A program made the translations under genes and the position numbers. The notes under the pieces are model-generated. The model was not told where the DNA came from and searched no databases. It was given only the letters and a program-made list of their open reading frames with translations. From Corallococcus macrosporus (GTDB lineage Bacteria; Myxococcota; Myxococcia; Myxococcales; Myxococcaceae): a DNA stretch of 64,000 nt. Positions 49,234 to 58,791 of this stretch are shown here, one piece after another. Where the stretch lies: contig NZ_JAFIMU010000007.1 in the NCBI RefSeq assembly GCF_017302985.1, positions 1,178,001 through 1,242,000 of the forward strand, in the 5' to 3' direction. The first letter of the stretch is position 1, and the number at the start of each line of letters is the position of its first letter.

Positions 49234-51714
49234 CTAGGACTTCAGCCGCCGCAACCGCAGGGCATTGCCGATGACGGAGACGGACGAAAGGCTCATCGCC
49301 GCGCTCGCGAACAGCGGGCTCAGCAGCAGGCCGAAGACGGGGTACAGCACGCCCGCCGCCAGCGGGACGCCCAGCAGGTTGTAGACGAAGGCGAAGAAGA
49401 GGTTCTGCCGGATGTTGCGCAGCACGGCCTGGCTCAGCGCGCGCGCCCTCGCGATGCCGCGCAGGTCGCCCTTCACCAGCGTCACGCCCGCGCTCTCCAT
49501 CGCGATGTCCGTGCCCGTCCCCATGGCGATGCCCACGTCCGCCCTCGCGAGCGCCGGAGCGTCGTTCACGCCGTCCCCCGCCATGGCCACCACGCGCCCC
49601 TGCGCCTGCAGCGCCTTCACCGCGTCCCCCTTCGCGTCCGGCTGCACGCCCGCGATGACCTCCGTGATGCCCAGCCTGCGCGCCACCGCGTGCGCCGTCG
49701 TCGGGCTGTCGCCGGTGAGCATCACCACGCGCAGGCCCTCGGCCCGCAGCCGCTCCAGGGCCTCCGGCGTGGAGGGCTTCACCGGATCCTCCACGCCCAG
49801 GAGCCCCGCCGCGCGGCCGTCCACGGACACCAGCACCACGGTCTGGCCCTCGTGGCGCAGCGCCTCCGCGCGCTCCGTCAGCGCCTCCACCGCCACGCCC
49901 AGGCTCCGCATCAGCGCGGCGTTGCCCAACGCGACGTCACGGCCGTCCACGCGGCCCCGGACGCCCTGCCCCGGCACGGCCTGGAAGCCCTCCACGCCCA
50001 CGGGGGACACGCCCCGCTCCCTCGCGCCCGAGACCACGGCGGCGGCCAGCGGGTGCTCGCTGCCGCGCTCCAGGCTGGCGGCCTGGCGCAGGAGGACGGA
50101 CGCGTCCACGCCCGGCGCGGGCTCCACCGTCACGAGGCGCGGCTTGCCCTCCGTCAGCGTGCCCGTCTTGTCCACCACCAGCGTGTCCACCGCGGCCATC
50201 CGCTCCAGCGCCGCCGCGTCGCGGATGAGCACGCCCATGCGCGCGCCCTGTCCCGTGCCCACCATCACGGACATGGGCGTGGCCAGGCCCAGCGCGCACG
50301 GGCAGGCGATGATCAGCACCGCCACCGCGTTCACCAGCGCGTGCGCGAGCCTCGGCTCCGGGCCCCACACGCCCCAGACGACCGCCGTCACCAGCGCCAC
50401 CGCGATGACCGCGGGCACGAAGACGCCGGCCACGCGGTCCGCCAGCCGCTGGATGGGCGCGCGGGTGCGCTGCGCTTCGGCCACGCGCTGGACGATGCGC
50501 GACAGCAGCGTGTCCTGGCCCACGCGCTCCGCGCGTATCACCAGCGTGCCCGTGCCGTTCACCGTGCCGCCCGTCACCTTCGCGCCCGGCCCCTTCTCCA
50601 CCGGCACGGACTCGCCGGTGACCAGCGACTCGTCCACCGCGCTCGCGCCCTCCAGCACCTCGCCGTCCACGGGCACCTTGCCGCCGGGGAGCACGCGCAG
50701 GCGCCACCCCGCGTGCACGTGGGACAGCGGCACGTCCTCCTCATGGCCGTCGTCCGAGATGCGCCTCGCCATGGCGGGGGCCAGCGACAGCAGGGCCCGC
50801 AGCGCGCCGGACGTCGCGTGGCGGGCGCGCAGCTCCAGCACCTGTCCCAGCGCCACCAGCGTGAGGATGATGGCGGCGGCCTCGTAGTACACGGGCGCGG
50901 TGCCGCCGTGCCCCGTGCGCGCGCCTTCCGGCAACAGGTGCGGGAACAGCGTGGCCGCCACGCTGAACGCGTACGCGGCGCCCGCACCCAGCGCGATGAG
51001 CGTGAACATGTTCAGGTGCCGGTTGCGCACCGACGCCCAACCCCGCTGGAAGAACGGCGCCCCCACCCACAGCACCACCGGCGTCGCCAGCGCGAACTGC
51101 GCCCACACCAGCGCCGCGGGTGACAGCGCGTGCTGTACCGGCTGGCCCGGCACCATGTCCGACATGCCCAGCAGCATCAGCGGCACGCTCAGCAAGAGCC
51201 CCACCCAGAACCGCCGCGTCATCGAGCGCAGCTCGGGGTCCGGCGGCTCCTCCACCGTCGCCGTGCGCGGCTCCAGCGCCATGCCGCACTTCGGGCAGGT
51301 GCCCGGCCCGTCGCGCACCACCTCCGGGTGCATGGGGCAGGTGTACTCGACGCGAGTCTGAAGGACGGGCGGCGCCTCCGGCTCCAGTGCCATGCCGCAC
51401 TTCGGGCAGGCCCCCGGCGCGTCCTGGCGCACCTCCGGATCCATGGGGCACACGTACACGGCGCCCTTCGGGGCAGGGGGTGGCGGCGTCCGGGGCTGGA
51501 GGAACTGTCCGGGGTCGGCCTGGAAGCGCTGGCGGCACTTCGGGTTGCAGAAGAACCAGGTGTGGCCCTCGTGCTCCCAGCTGCCGCCCCGGGGCGTGCG
51601 CGGGTCCACCTTCATGCCGCACACGGGGTCGATGGCCGGCCCTCCCTCCGTCCCGGGGGGCGGGAGGTGGGAAGGGGCGGCGGGGGGATGAGGATGGGGA
51701 TGGGAATGCGTCAT
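49234..51714 (-). CDS. copA: Copper-translocating P1B-type ATPase with YHS and two HMBD domains
   Basis: An 826-residue membrane pump. The His-rich start ([10 protein letters not shown]) is followed by a YHS domain ([10 protein letters not shown] near 29, [11 protein letters not shown]), then two heavy-metal-binding domains (YVCPMDPEV...CPKCGMAL and YTCPMHPEV...CPKCGMAL), and eight transmembrane helices. Transport motifs are IACPCALG (CPC), phosphorylation DKTGT, TGES in the A-domain and [10 protein letters not shown]. There are no classical CxxC ferredoxin-like HMA domains, so metal sensing is by HMBD/YHS. AAGGAGG seven bases before the ATG at 51714 fixes the start. It is closely followed by the Csp gene. 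Export of Cu(I) or Ag(I) is the expected role. Confidence 0.95.
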   Translation of the reverse strand: MTHSHPHPHPPAAPSHLPPPGTEGGPAIDPVCGMKVDPRTPRGGSWEHEGHTWFFCNPKCRQRFQADPGQFLQPRTPPPPAPKGAVYVCPMDPEVRQDAPGACPKCGMALEPEAPPVLQTRVEYTCPMHPEVVRDGPGTCPKCGMALEPRTATVEEPPDPELRSMTRRFWVGLLLSVPLMLLGMSDMVPGQPVQHALSPAALVWAQFALATPVVLWVGAPFFQRGWASVRNRHLNMFTLIALGAGAAYAFSVAATLFPHLLPEGARTGHGGTAPVYYEAAAIILTLVALGQVLELRARHATSGALRALLSLAPAMARRISDDGHEEDVPLSHVHAGWRLRVLPGGKVPVDGEVLEGASAVDESLVTGESVPVEKGPGAKVTGGTVNGTGTLVIRAERVGQDTLLSRIVQRVAEAQRTRAPIQRLADRVAGVFVPAVIAVALVTAVVWGVWGPEPRLAHALVNAVAVLIIACPCALGLATPMSVMVGTGQGARMGVLIRDAAALERMAAVDTLVVDKTGTLTEGKPRLVTVEPAPGVDASVLLRQAASLERGSEHPLAAAVVSGARERGVSPVGVEGFQAVPGQGVRGRVDGRDVALGNAALMRSLGVAVEALTERAEALRHEGQTVVLVSVDGRAAGLLGVEDPVKPSTPEALERLRAEGLRVVMLTGDSPTTAHAVARRLGITEVIAGVQPDAKGDAVKALQAQGRVVAMAGDGVNDAPALARADVGIAMGTGTDIAMESAGVTLVKGDLRGIARARALSQAVLRNIRQNLFFAFVYNLLGVPLAAGVLYPVFGLLLSPLFASAAMSLSSVSVIGNALRLRRLKS

Positions 51715-51759
51715 GGTGGAGCCTCCTTGCCCCGGGCCAACGCGGCACCCGGCGCGCTC

Positions 51760-51773
51760 TTACACATGCGTAA
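51760..51773. promoter_or_regulatory. Imperfect palindrome upstream of the copper ATPase
   Basis: TTAC-x-CATG-x-GTAA (14 bases, symmetric except at the two x positions) lies 46 bases upstream of the ATPase start. It may be a regulator site. No gene for a MerR/CueR or CsoR-type regulator is nearby. A six-base-stem GC hairpin at 51785-51800 lies further upstream. Confidence 0.3.
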
Positions 51774-52010
51774 CCCGCCGCTCCCGGCCCGGACGGGCCG
51801 TGCTCCTTCCACCGGGGGGCGAGGCACCAGACAGGCCCGGGGGTTTGTCCCCGGAGGGCATTTTCCGGTAGGAGGCAGCCCCGGCGGCCTGGAGTTCCGG
51901 GGGCTTGTGCGTCCGGACGGACGGGCTCCGCTCGGGAAACAGCCTGGAAAATCCGCTCGCTCCGTATGGGGTGGGAGGCATGGTCGGGGCCCGACCAGAG
52001 AGGGCATCGG

Positions 52011-54065
52011 ATGCGACGCAAGTGGGCGACGTGGGGGGCCGCGATGGCCCTGCTCGTCAGCGGCTGTGATGCCATCGACCTGTCGGAGCTCACCCAGCGC
52101 GACGCGAAGACCCAGGTGCGCGTGGAGCCTCCTGGCGAGCACTGCGAGTTCGGCGGGACCGAGATCCAGACCGGCCTGGACCAGGACCGCGACGGGAAGC
52201 TGGACGACGCGGAGGTCACCACCACCGAGTACGTCTGCGACGCGGCCCCCTTCAAGATCCGCACGCGCGCGCGGGTGGAGCCGCACGGCGTGAACTGCGA
52301 GCTGGGGGGCCGGACCGTGGAGTCCGGTCTGGACCGCAACGACAATGGCCAGCTCGACGACGGCGAGGTGGCCACCGCCGACTTCGTCTGCGCCACCGCG
52401 GTCGCCAACGTGCTCCTGCGCGTGCGGCCGGTGGCCCCGGGCGCGCGCTGCCCCCAGGGCGGTCACCTGTCGCACGCCGGCCACGACGCCAACGGCAACG
52501 GGCTGCTGGAGGACGCGGAGATCTCCCAGGAGGTGTACACCTGCGACGAGTCGGCCCCCGTGCTGTCGCGCGTGCGCGCGCTGCCGGCCTTCACCGCGCC
52601 GTGCGACGGCGACGACGGCGGAGGCGCCGTGCTGGAGTCCGGCCTGGACCTGGACGGTGACTCCGCGCTCACGACCTCCGAGATCGAAGCCACCACCTAC
52701 GTCTGCAACCTGGACCGGGACGACCTGAAGCTCCGTCAGCAGGCCGAGCCCGCGGGGCCGAACTGCGCCCGGGGTGGCACGCGCGTGGACGTGTTCCTGG
52801 ACCGGGACGACGACGGAGAGCTGGATCCCAACGGCTACACGTCGTCGGTGTACGTGTGCCAGGCGACGCGCGTGCACGACGGGGACTTCGTGGTGGCGGA
52901 CCCCGTGGACCTGGTCGCCCTGGCGGGCGTCACCCACCTGCGGGGCGAGCTGATCATCTCCGCGCCCACGCTCATCGACGCCTCCCTGCCCTCGCTGGCC
53001 GTCATCCAGGGCAGCTTCACGGCGCGGGGCAACGCCAGCCTGCGGCGGCTGTCCCTGCCCGCGCTGCGCTTCGTGGGCGGCGACGTGGCGGTGCGCTCCA
53101 ACGCCCGGCTGGACGCGCTGACGCTGGGCACGACGGCGGCGCGGGCCGTCCTGTGGGTCGAGCGCAGCCTCCTCGTGGAGGACAACCCCATGCTCCCCAC
53201 GCTGGAGGGGTTGGAGGCCGTGCAGCCCCGCGACAGCGTCTCCCTGCGCGCGAACAACGCGATGGTGGAGCCCGGCGTGCTGCCCCACGTCACCGTGCTG
53301 CGGGGGTCGCTCTTCATCGAGGACCACCTGCGCATGGACCGCACGCCGTTCGTGAACCTGTCCCAGGTCCACGGCGACGTGCACCTCACGAACAACCCCG
53401 CGATGGGCGGCCCCTTCGGCCTGGAGCAGCTCGTGCGCGTGGACGGCACGCTGGCGCTTCGGGAGAACGCCTTGCTGGAGCGGCTCCAGCCGCTGGGTCA
53501 GCTCACCTCCGTGGGCATGCTGGAGATCGTCGGCAACCCCCGGCTGCCGGACACGACGGGGCTGGAGCGGCTCGCCTCCGCGGACCGCATCTACATCCAG
53601 GGCAACAAGGAGCTGGTGAGCGTGGGGGACATGCCCGCGCTGGAGCGCGTGGGGGACGGCTTCGTCGTGAAGGCCAACGAGAAGCTGCAGCGCGTGCACC
53701 ACCTGCCCCTGCTGCGGAGCGCGACCACGGTGTCCTCCGTGAGCAACCTCGCGCTGACGTCGCTGGAGGGCTTCAACCGGCTGACCCGGCTGACCACCCT
53801 GGAGATGCTGGGCAACCCGTCGCTGACGAACCTGGGCGACCTGGCGCTGCTGCGCGAGCTGGACGTCCTCAGCCTCCAGGGCAACACGGCGCTCACGGCC
53901 TTCGGCCTGCCGGAGCTGGCGCGCATCACGCTCAACTTCGTCGTCGTGGACAACCCCAAGCTGCCCACGTGCCGGGCCACCGCGCTCGTGGCCAGCGTGT
54001 TCACGGGCGACCCGGTGTCGGGCGTGAACATCGACGCCAACGACGACACGGCGACCTGCCCCTGA
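52011..54065 (+). CDS. Lipoprotein with DUF7151-like repeats and receptor-L/LRR-like region
   Basis: A 684-residue lipoprotein (MRRKWATWGAAMALLVSGC, Cys19). The first half has five tandem repeats of about 55 residues of form C-x-x-GG-x(6)-G-x-D-x-(N/D)-x(2)-G-x-L-x(4)-E-x(6)-YVC, with EF-hand-like acidic loops. These resemble the DUF7151 family. The second half (about 285-684) carries repeating short beta strands (LVSVGDMPALERV, SLEGFNRLTRLTTLEMLGNPSLTNLG, LRELDVLSLQGNT) that look like receptor-L/leucine-rich solenoids. Surface ligand binding is inferred. The ATG at 52011 starts the signal peptide. It ends nine bases before the convergent ECF sigma gene. Confidence 0.8.
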   Translation: MRRKWATWGAAMALLVSGCDAIDLSELTQRDAKTQVRVEPPGEHCEFGGTEIQTGLDQDRDGKLDDAEVTTTEYVCDAAPFKIRTRARVEPHGVNCELGGRTVESGLDRNDNGQLDDGEVATADFVCATAVANVLLRVRPVAPGARCPQGGHLSHAGHDANGNGLLEDAEISQEVYTCDESAPVLSRVRALPAFTAPCDGDDGGGAVLESGLDLDGDSALTTSEIEATTYVCNLDRDDLKLRQQAEPAGPNCARGGTRVDVFLDRDDDGELDPNGYTSSVYVCQATRVHDGDFVVADPVDLVALAGVTHLRGELIISAPTLIDASLPSLAVIQGSFTARGNASLRRLSLPALRFVGGDVAVRSNARLDALTLGTTAARAVLWVERSLLVEDNPMLPTLEGLEAVQPRDSVSLRANNAMVEPGVLPHVTVLRGSLFIEDHLRMDRTPFVNLSQVHGDVHLTNNPAMGGPFGLEQLVRVDGTLALRENALLERLQPLGQLTSVGMLEIVGNPRLPDTTGLERLASADRIYIQGNKELVSVGDMPALERVGDGFVVKANEKLQRVHHLPLLRSATTVSSVSNLALTSLEGFNRLTRLTTLEMLGNPSLTNLGDLALLRELDVLSLQGNTALTAFGLPELARITLNFVVVDNPKLPTCRATALVASVFTGDPVSGVNIDANDDTATCP

Positions 54066-54074
54066 GCATCCGCT

Positions 54075-54653
54075 TCAGCGGCGGGGCTTGCAGGAGCAGT
54101 CCAGGCAGCCGTGCGCCGCGCACGCGCCGCAGCCGCGCTCCAGCGAACGCTTGAGCGCGAGCCGCGCACGGTGAAGCCGCACGCCCGCGTTGTTGGCGGT
54201 GATGCCCACCTCGCGCGCCACGTCCGGCACGGCGCGCCCCTCCAGGTCCACCTGGCGCACCAGCTGCGCGTACTCGGGCTTGAGGGTGGGCAGCAGGTCC
54301 GCGAGGCACGCGCACACCGCGCCCTTGAGCTCCAGGTCGTCGGTGGCGTCCCCGGCGTCGCGCGCCTCCACCTCCAGCGCGCGTCCCTCCGCGGCCTGCC
54401 GGCGGTGGTGGTCCACGAGGGCGTTGCGCAGCAGGCGGTAGAACCACGCCACCGCGCCCTCGCCGTCCTTCAGCGCCCCGCCCTTCTCCAGGGTGCGGGC
54501 GAAGGCCGTCTGGAGGAGGTCCTCCGCGACGGCCCTGCTGCCCACGCGCCGCTCCACGAAGGCGAGGAAGCGGCGCTGGTGTGCCAGGAGCGCCGCCACC
54601 ACCTCTTCACGCTCCGGGGGCAGCCCCGCGGCGTCTGGCCCTTCAACGTCCAA
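54075..54653 (-). CDS. ECF sigma factor with CorE-like Cys-rich tail
   Basis: A 192-residue ECF sigma factor: region 2 (AHQRRFLAFVERRVG, EDLLQTAFARTL, AVAWFYRLLRNALVD) and region 4 (LKPEYAQLVRQVDLEG, REVGITANNAGVRLHRARLALK). The C-terminus ends RGCGACAAHGCLDCSCKPRR, giving C175-x2-C178-x2-H181-x-C183-x2-C186-x-C188. This matches the Cys-rich domain of CorE-type (ECF44) factors. CorE of Myxococcus xanthus uses its tail to sense copper directly, with no anti-sigma factor, and no anti-sigma gene is seen here. The frame starts at a TTG (54653) with GGGAGG four bases ahead; a shorter GTG start is possible. Paralogues of this type can sense other metals such as Cd or Zn. Confidence 0.85.
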   Translation of the reverse strand: MDVEGPDAAGLPPEREEVVAALLAHQRRFLAFVERRVGSRAVAEDLLQTAFARTLEKGGALKDGEGAVAWFYRLLRNALVDHHRRQAAEGRALEVEARDAGDATDDLELKGAVCACLADLLPTLKPEYAQLVRQVDLEGRAVPDVAREVGITANNAGVRLHRARLALKRSLERGCGACAAHGCLDCSCKPRR

Positions 54654-54669
54654 TGCGCCTCCCTACGGA

Positions 54670-55248
54670 CTACGGAGGGCCGTAGCCCTGCACGCGCGAG
54701 TTCAGCTCCACCGCGGTGGCGTAGATCTGCGCCCACGCGCGGAACTTGAACTTGGCCATCGCGCCCTTCTGGTCGTTCGCGTAGTCGAACATGTCCTGGC
54801 GGAACTGCGCGTCCGCGGCCTTGCGGGCCTCGGGCTTCAGCGGCGTGCCCTTGCGGTCGTAGTAGCGCAGCAGGTCGTAGCCGTAGTCGTGCGTCTTGGC
54901 CGCCGGATCGAACTCCTTGTCCGGGCCAATCTTGCCGGGGACGGACGCGTAGCCGAGCGGATCCTGCATGCGCTGGCCGTGCTTCGTCTGGATGGCGTAG
55001 GGCTTGTAACCCATGACCTGCTCGAAGTCCGCCGGGGGCGGGCGCGCGCCGGTGAGGTACTCGCTCATCAGCTTGCCGTGGTCGCCCGGGGGAGCCCCGG
55101 TGACGGCGCCCGTGCGCTGGGCAGCGGCGGTGCCGGAGGAGAAGGAGTCCTTCACCACGTTGCGCGCGGTGGGGGCGGCGGGACGCGCGGCGGTGGACTC
55201 CGTACCGGAGGTCAGCGGCTGGCGGACGGGGTTGTTGCGGATGATCAT
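54670..55248 (-). CDS. Cysteine-free phospholipase-A2-like protein
   Basis: A 192-residue protein with a Ser/Thr/Pro-rich N-terminus (about 1-50). A domain follows with SVPGKIGPDKEFDPAAKTHDYGYDLLRYYDRKG in the middle and QFRQDMFDYANDQ. The HDYGYD motif matches the catalytic His-Asp pair of prokaryotic and fungal phospholipase A2 (HDFGYR), which hydrolyse the sn-2 ester of phospholipids. The usual disulfide cysteines are absent, because the whole protein has no cysteine. No Sec signal is visible, so export by an unusual route is likely if it is secreted. The ATG at 55248 was chosen over 55356, which overlaps the divergent TPR gene. Enzyme activity is inference. Confidence 0.6.
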   Translation of the reverse strand: MIIRNNPVRQPLTSGTESTAARPAAPTARNVVKDSFSSGTAAAQRTGAVTGAPPGDHGKLMSEYLTGARPPPADFEQVMGYKPYAIQTKHGQRMQDPLGYASVPGKIGPDKEFDPAAKTHDYGYDLLRYYDRKGTPLKPEARKAADAQFRQDMFDYANDQKGAMAKFKFRAWAQIYATAVELNSRVQGYGPP

Positions 55249-55260
55249 GGGGGCCTGGGG

Positions 55261-55273
55261 GAGAAGTCTTCTC
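55261..55273. promoter_or_regulatory. Palindrome in the PLA2/TPR divergent region
   Basis: GAGAAG-T-CTTCTC, two perfect six-base arms around one base, lies 12 bases before the PLA2-like start and about 95 bases before the TPR gene start. It could be an operator for either gene or a small RNA hairpin. Chance is possible. Confidence 0.35.
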
Positions 55274-55367
55274 GATTTTTCGGAAACCGCCTCCCCAAAG
55301 TTGCGGCCCTTCGACCAAAGTCGCTCAGAATGTGTGCAACACACCGCGTGGTGCACTGGAGGACACC

Positions 55368-55832
55368 GTGGGAAACCCCCTGTATTCCGAAGGAATCAAG
55401 GAACTGCGCGCCGGAAACCTCGAGAACGCGCAGCGTCTGGTGGAGCAGGCGAAGAGGCAGGGGGACGCCTCCGTGGAAGAGCTCCGCGACATGGCGTACG
55501 AGCTGGACGAGCACGGCGAGCGCGACCTCGCCACGGCGCTGCTGCGGGAGGCGCTGAGGCAGCAGCCCTCGGCGGCGGAGCCGGCCTGTGTCCTGGCCAT
55601 GTACCTCCTGGAGAATCAGGAGGACGAACAGGCCGCGGCCGTCCTCAAGCCCGCGCTGGCCGCGTCTCCGGATCACCCGAAGGCGAACCTGTGCATGGCC
55701 ATGGCGCTGGCGAAGACGGAGGCCGCCCGGGCCCGGACGTACGCCGCCAGGGCGATGAAGGACACGGACCTGGACGTGCGCGCGCAGGCGGAGGCGCTGG
55801 ACAAGGTGCTCGCGCAGCACGAGCCCCGCTAG
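55368..55832 (+). CDS. Tetratricopeptide-repeat protein
   Basis: A 154-residue helical protein with TPR-like pairs: IKELRAGNLENAQRLVEQAK, AYELDEHGERDLATALLREAL, LENQEDEQAAAVLKPALA and KTEAARARTYAARAM. No signal or other domain is seen. It may be a scaffold or adaptor. The frame is open from 55332 (GTG), but GGAGG (55359-55363) lies five bases before the GTG at 55368 and decides the start. It converges with the NtrC-type regulator gene with eight bases between stops. Confidence 0.75.
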   Translation: MGNPLYSEGIKELRAGNLENAQRLVEQAKRQGDASVEELRDMAYELDEHGERDLATALLREALRQQPSAAEPACVLAMYLLENQEDEQAAAVLKPALAASPDHPKANLCMAMALAKTEAARARTYAARAMKDTDLDVRAQAEALDKVLAQHEPR

Positions 55833-55840
55833 GGCGCCCT

Positions 55841-57247
55841 TCAGTCCCCGCGCTTGAAGTCCTCCGTGCGCACGCCGTAGCGCTTGAGCAGGCGGTGCAG
55901 GCTCTCGCGCTCCATGCCCGCGCGCTCGGCCGCGTGGGTGACGTTGCCGGAGAACTCCTGCATCAGCGCGGTGAGGTAGTCGCGCGACACGGCATCGCGC
56001 ACGCGGTCCACCGCCTCGCGGTAGGGCTGCTTCGCCAGGGCCTCCGCGGGCAGCGGCCCCGGGGCCGTGGGCGTCCGCGCCGCATGGAGCTCCGGGGGCA
56101 GGTCCTCCGGGGTGATGCGAGGCCCCGCCGCCACCGCCGCCGCGCGCGCCACCGCGTTCTGGAGCTGCCGCACGTTGCCGGGCCACGGCGCGGCGGTGAG
56201 GGACTGGAGGGCCTGGGGCGTGAAGCCCTCCAGCTCCGGCCGGTTCGCGGCGGCGAGGAAGTGCAGGGCCAGCAGCGGGATGTCCTCGCGCCGCTCGCGC
56301 AGGGCGGGCATCCGCACCGTCACGCCGCCCAGCCGGTAGTAGAGGTCCTCGCGGAAGCGCCCCTGCGCCACCTCCTCCGCGAGGTCGCGGTGCGTGGCCG
56401 CCACCACGCGCACGTCCACCGTCACCGGCGTGGTGGTGCCCACGCGGCGGATCTCCTTCTCCTGGAGCGCGCGGTTGAGCTTCACCTGCACGGGCAGGGG
56501 CAGGTCCCCCACCTCGTCCAGGAAGAGCGTGCCGCCGTGGGCCTCCTCGAAGAGGCCGGCCTTCGCGCCCGTCGCCCCGGTGAAGGCGCCACGCGCGTGG
56601 CCGAACAGCTCGCTCTCCACCAGCTCCGCCGGCAGCGCGCCGCAGTTCACCGCGACGAAGGGCTTGTCGCGGCGCGGGCTCTCCCGGTGCAACGCGCGCG
56701 CGGCCAGCTCCTTGCCGGTGCCCGTCTCCCCGGTGAGCACCACGGTGAGGTCGCGCGCGGCCACCTGCGCCAGCAGCGCGTGCGTCTTCTGGAGCGCGGG
56801 GCTGGTGCCGAAGAGGCCGTGGAAGTCCGGCATGCGCGCCGCGCGGGCGGCCAGCCCCCGGGCCTCGAGGTTCTGGCGCCGGCGCTCCAGGGCGCGGGCG
56901 ACGACGAGCGCCACGTCGTCCGGGTCGAAGGGCTTGGACAGGTAGTCGTACGCGCCCTCCTTGATGGCCTCCACGGCCTTGGGGATGCTCGCGTAGGCGG
57001 TGACGAGGAGGACCTCCGTGTCCGGCGCGCGCCGCTTCACCTCGCGCAGCACCGTGAAGCCATCCGCGCCCGGCATCTGGATGTCGGTGACGACCACGTC
57101 GAACGCGCGCGCGGAGAGCAGGGCCAGCGCCTGTGCGCCGTCGGGAGCGGTCGTCACCGCGTACGCGTCCCCGAGGATGCGCGCGAACAGCTTGAGCATG
57201 TTCTCCTTGTCGTCCACGACGAGGACCGAAGCCTTCGCGTCGCTCAT
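55841..57247 (-). CDS. NtrC-family sigma-54-dependent response regulator
   Basis: A 468-residue regulator: receiver (Asp12, Asp13, phospho-acceptor Asp55 in VVTDIQMPG, Lys105), AAA+ domain (Walker A GETGTGKE at 173-180, Walker B TLFLDEVGD, and GAFTGA at 220-225 for contact with sigma-54), and a Fis-type helix-turn-helix C-terminus (NVTHAAERAGMERESLHRLLKRYG). GAFTGA is intact, so it should activate sigma-54 promoters. Its start overlaps the stop of the histidine kinase gene by four bases (ATGA). The pair is a two-component system of unknown input. Confidence 0.95.
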   Translation of the reverse strand: MSDAKASVLVVDDKENMLKLFARILGDAYAVTTAPDGAQALALLSARAFDVVVTDIQMPGADGFTVLREVKRRAPDTEVLLVTAYASIPKAVEAIKEGAYDYLSKPFDPDDVALVVARALERRRQNLEARGLAARAARMPDFHGLFGTSPALQKTHALLAQVAARDLTVVLTGETGTGKELAARALHRESPRRDKPFVAVNCGALPAELVESELFGHARGAFTGATGAKAGLFEEAHGGTLFLDEVGDLPLPVQVKLNRALQEKEIRRVGTTTPVTVDVRVVAATHRDLAEEVAQGRFREDLYYRLGGVTVRMPALRERREDIPLLALHFLAAANRPELEGFTPQALQSLTAAPWPGNVRQLQNAVARAAAVAAGPRITPEDLPPELHAARTPTAPGPLPAEALAKQPYREAVDRVRDAVSRDYLTALMQEFSGNVTHAAERAGMERESLHRLLKRYGVRTEDFKRGD

Positions 57248-58707
57248 GCCGCTGCCTCCTGTTCACGCGACGGGGCGGGCAGCGACAGCGTGAAGCGCGC
57301 GCCGCCCAGAGGCCCGGTGTCCACGTCGATGCGGCCGCCGTGCGCCTCCGCGATGGCCTGGCTCACCGCGAGCCCCAATCCCGTGCCCGAGGGCTTCGTC
57401 GTGAAGAACGGCTCGAACAGCCGCGCGTCGGGCGGCACCCCGGGCCCGGAGTCCGACACCGCCACGCGCGAAGCGCCGGCCGCGTCCACCGCGATGCGCA
57501 CCTCCACCCGTCCGCCCTCCCCCGCCGCTTCCGCCGCGTTCTTCACCAGGTTGAGCAGCACCTGCCGCAGCCGGGATGCCTGCGCCCACGCGGTGCCCTC
57601 GCCGTGCACCTCCACCGAGACCGAGCCCTGGGGCCCCAGGCGCGTGGCTTCACGCAGGCGCAGGACGACCTCCTCGCACGCGTCGCGCAGCGCCACCGGC
57701 TCCAGCGGCCCGCGCCCTGGCCGCGCCAGGTCCAGCAGCCCCTCCACGATGTCCTGGCAGCGCACCGCCTCCTCCTCCACCACGCGCAGGTCCTCCGCGA
57801 GCGCGCCCTCCGCCCGCCGCTGCAACAGCCGCACGTACCCGAGGATGACGCCCAGCGGGTTGTTGATTTCGTGCGCCACGCCCGCCGCCAGCCGGCCAAT
57901 GCCCGCCAGCTTCTCGTGCTGGACGAGCCGCGCCTGATGCTCGCGCAGCGCGCCGGTCATCCGGTTGAGCTGCGCGGCCAGGTGGCCCAGCTCCCCCGGG
58001 TCGTCCTCCGGGATGCGCGCGTCCAGGTCCCCGCGCGACAGCCGCGCCGCGCCCTCCGACAGCCGCGCCACCGGCCGCGCCACCGAGTTGCCGATGTACA
58101 CGCCCACTCCGGCCGCGAACAGCGTGGCCCCGCCCAGCAGCAGCAGCGCCCAGCGGAAGCTGTCGCGCTCCACCGCGCCCACGTGCGACTCGAAGGCCGC
58201 CATCGACGCGTCCGAGTCCGCCGTCAGCGCATCCACCCGCGCCTGGATGCGCGACACCCACTCCAGCGCGCGCCCATGCGCAGCCTCCACGGCCCGCGCG
58301 TCCTTCGCCATCACCGCGGGCAGGAGCGTGTCCCGGTAGAGGGTGTCCAGCGCGTCGCCGGACGCCTGGATGTCCGCCACCGCCGCGCGCTCCTCCGCGT
58401 CGCGCGCGTGCTCCGCCAGCCGCCGCGTCAGCGCCTCCACCCGCGCGCGGGCCTCCGTGTGGAAGCGCCGGTGGCTGTCGTTGCCCAGGATGATGGTGTG
58501 CGCCAGGTGCGCGTACTGGTCCCGCACCGCCGTGGCCAGCTCGCGCGCCTCCCGCGCCCGGCCGCCCACCTCGCGCAGCGCATGCGTGCCCTCATGGATG
58601 TCCGACAGCCGGCCGAGCGCATAGCCCGACGCCGCCGCGAACAGCGCCACCAGCGCGCCGAACGCGAGCAACACCCTGCGGGTCGTGGTGCCGGAGACAG
58701 GTCCCAT
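57244..58707 (-). CDS. Membrane histidine kinase partner of the NtrC regulator
   Basis: A 487-residue sensor kinase. One transmembrane helix at about 12-32 and a second at about 190-215 enclose a periplasmic helical domain rich in Ala/Arg/His. A HAMP segment follows (SVARPVARLSEGAARLSRGD), then HisKA with AGVAHEINNPLG (an NtrB-like H box) and HATPase_c with NLVKNAAEAAG, DSGPGV and GTGLGLAV. GAGGG about seven bases before the ATG at 58707 fixes the start; longer frames are antisense to the MBL gene. It is divergent from the MBL-fold gene across 84 bases. Confidence 0.92.
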   Translation of the reverse strand: MGPVSGTTTRRVLLAFGALVALFAAASGYALGRLSDIHEGTHALREVGGRAREARELATAVRDQYAHLAHTIILGNDSHRRFHTEARARVEALTRRLAEHARDAEERAAVADIQASGDALDTLYRDTLLPAVMAKDARAVEAAHGRALEWVSRIQARVDALTADSDASMAAFESHVGAVERDSFRWALLLLGGATLFAAGVGVYIGNSVARPVARLSEGAARLSRGDLDARIPEDDPGELGHLAAQLNRMTGALREHQARLVQHEKLAGIGRLAAGVAHEINNPLGVILGYVRLLQRRAEGALAEDLRVVEEEAVRCQDIVEGLLDLARPGRGPLEPVALRDACEEVVLRLREATRLGPQGSVSVEVHGEGTAWAQASRLRQVLLNLVKNAAEAAGEGGRVEVRIAVDAAGASRVAVSDSGPGVPPDARLFEPFFTTKPSGTGLGLAVSQAIAEAHGGRIDVDTGPLGGARFTLSLPAPSREQEAAA

Positions 58708-58791
58708 GAGAAGCCCTCTTATACGGCGCGCCCCCAAGCCCGCGCCGCATTCCCCTTGCGCACCTCCCCTCCAGCCGAGCATGACTCCCCC

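Noticed and set aside
57340-58791. Upstream extension of the MBL-fold frame
   Set aside because: It runs antisense to the histidine kinase gene, and homologues of the hydrolase start near 58792.
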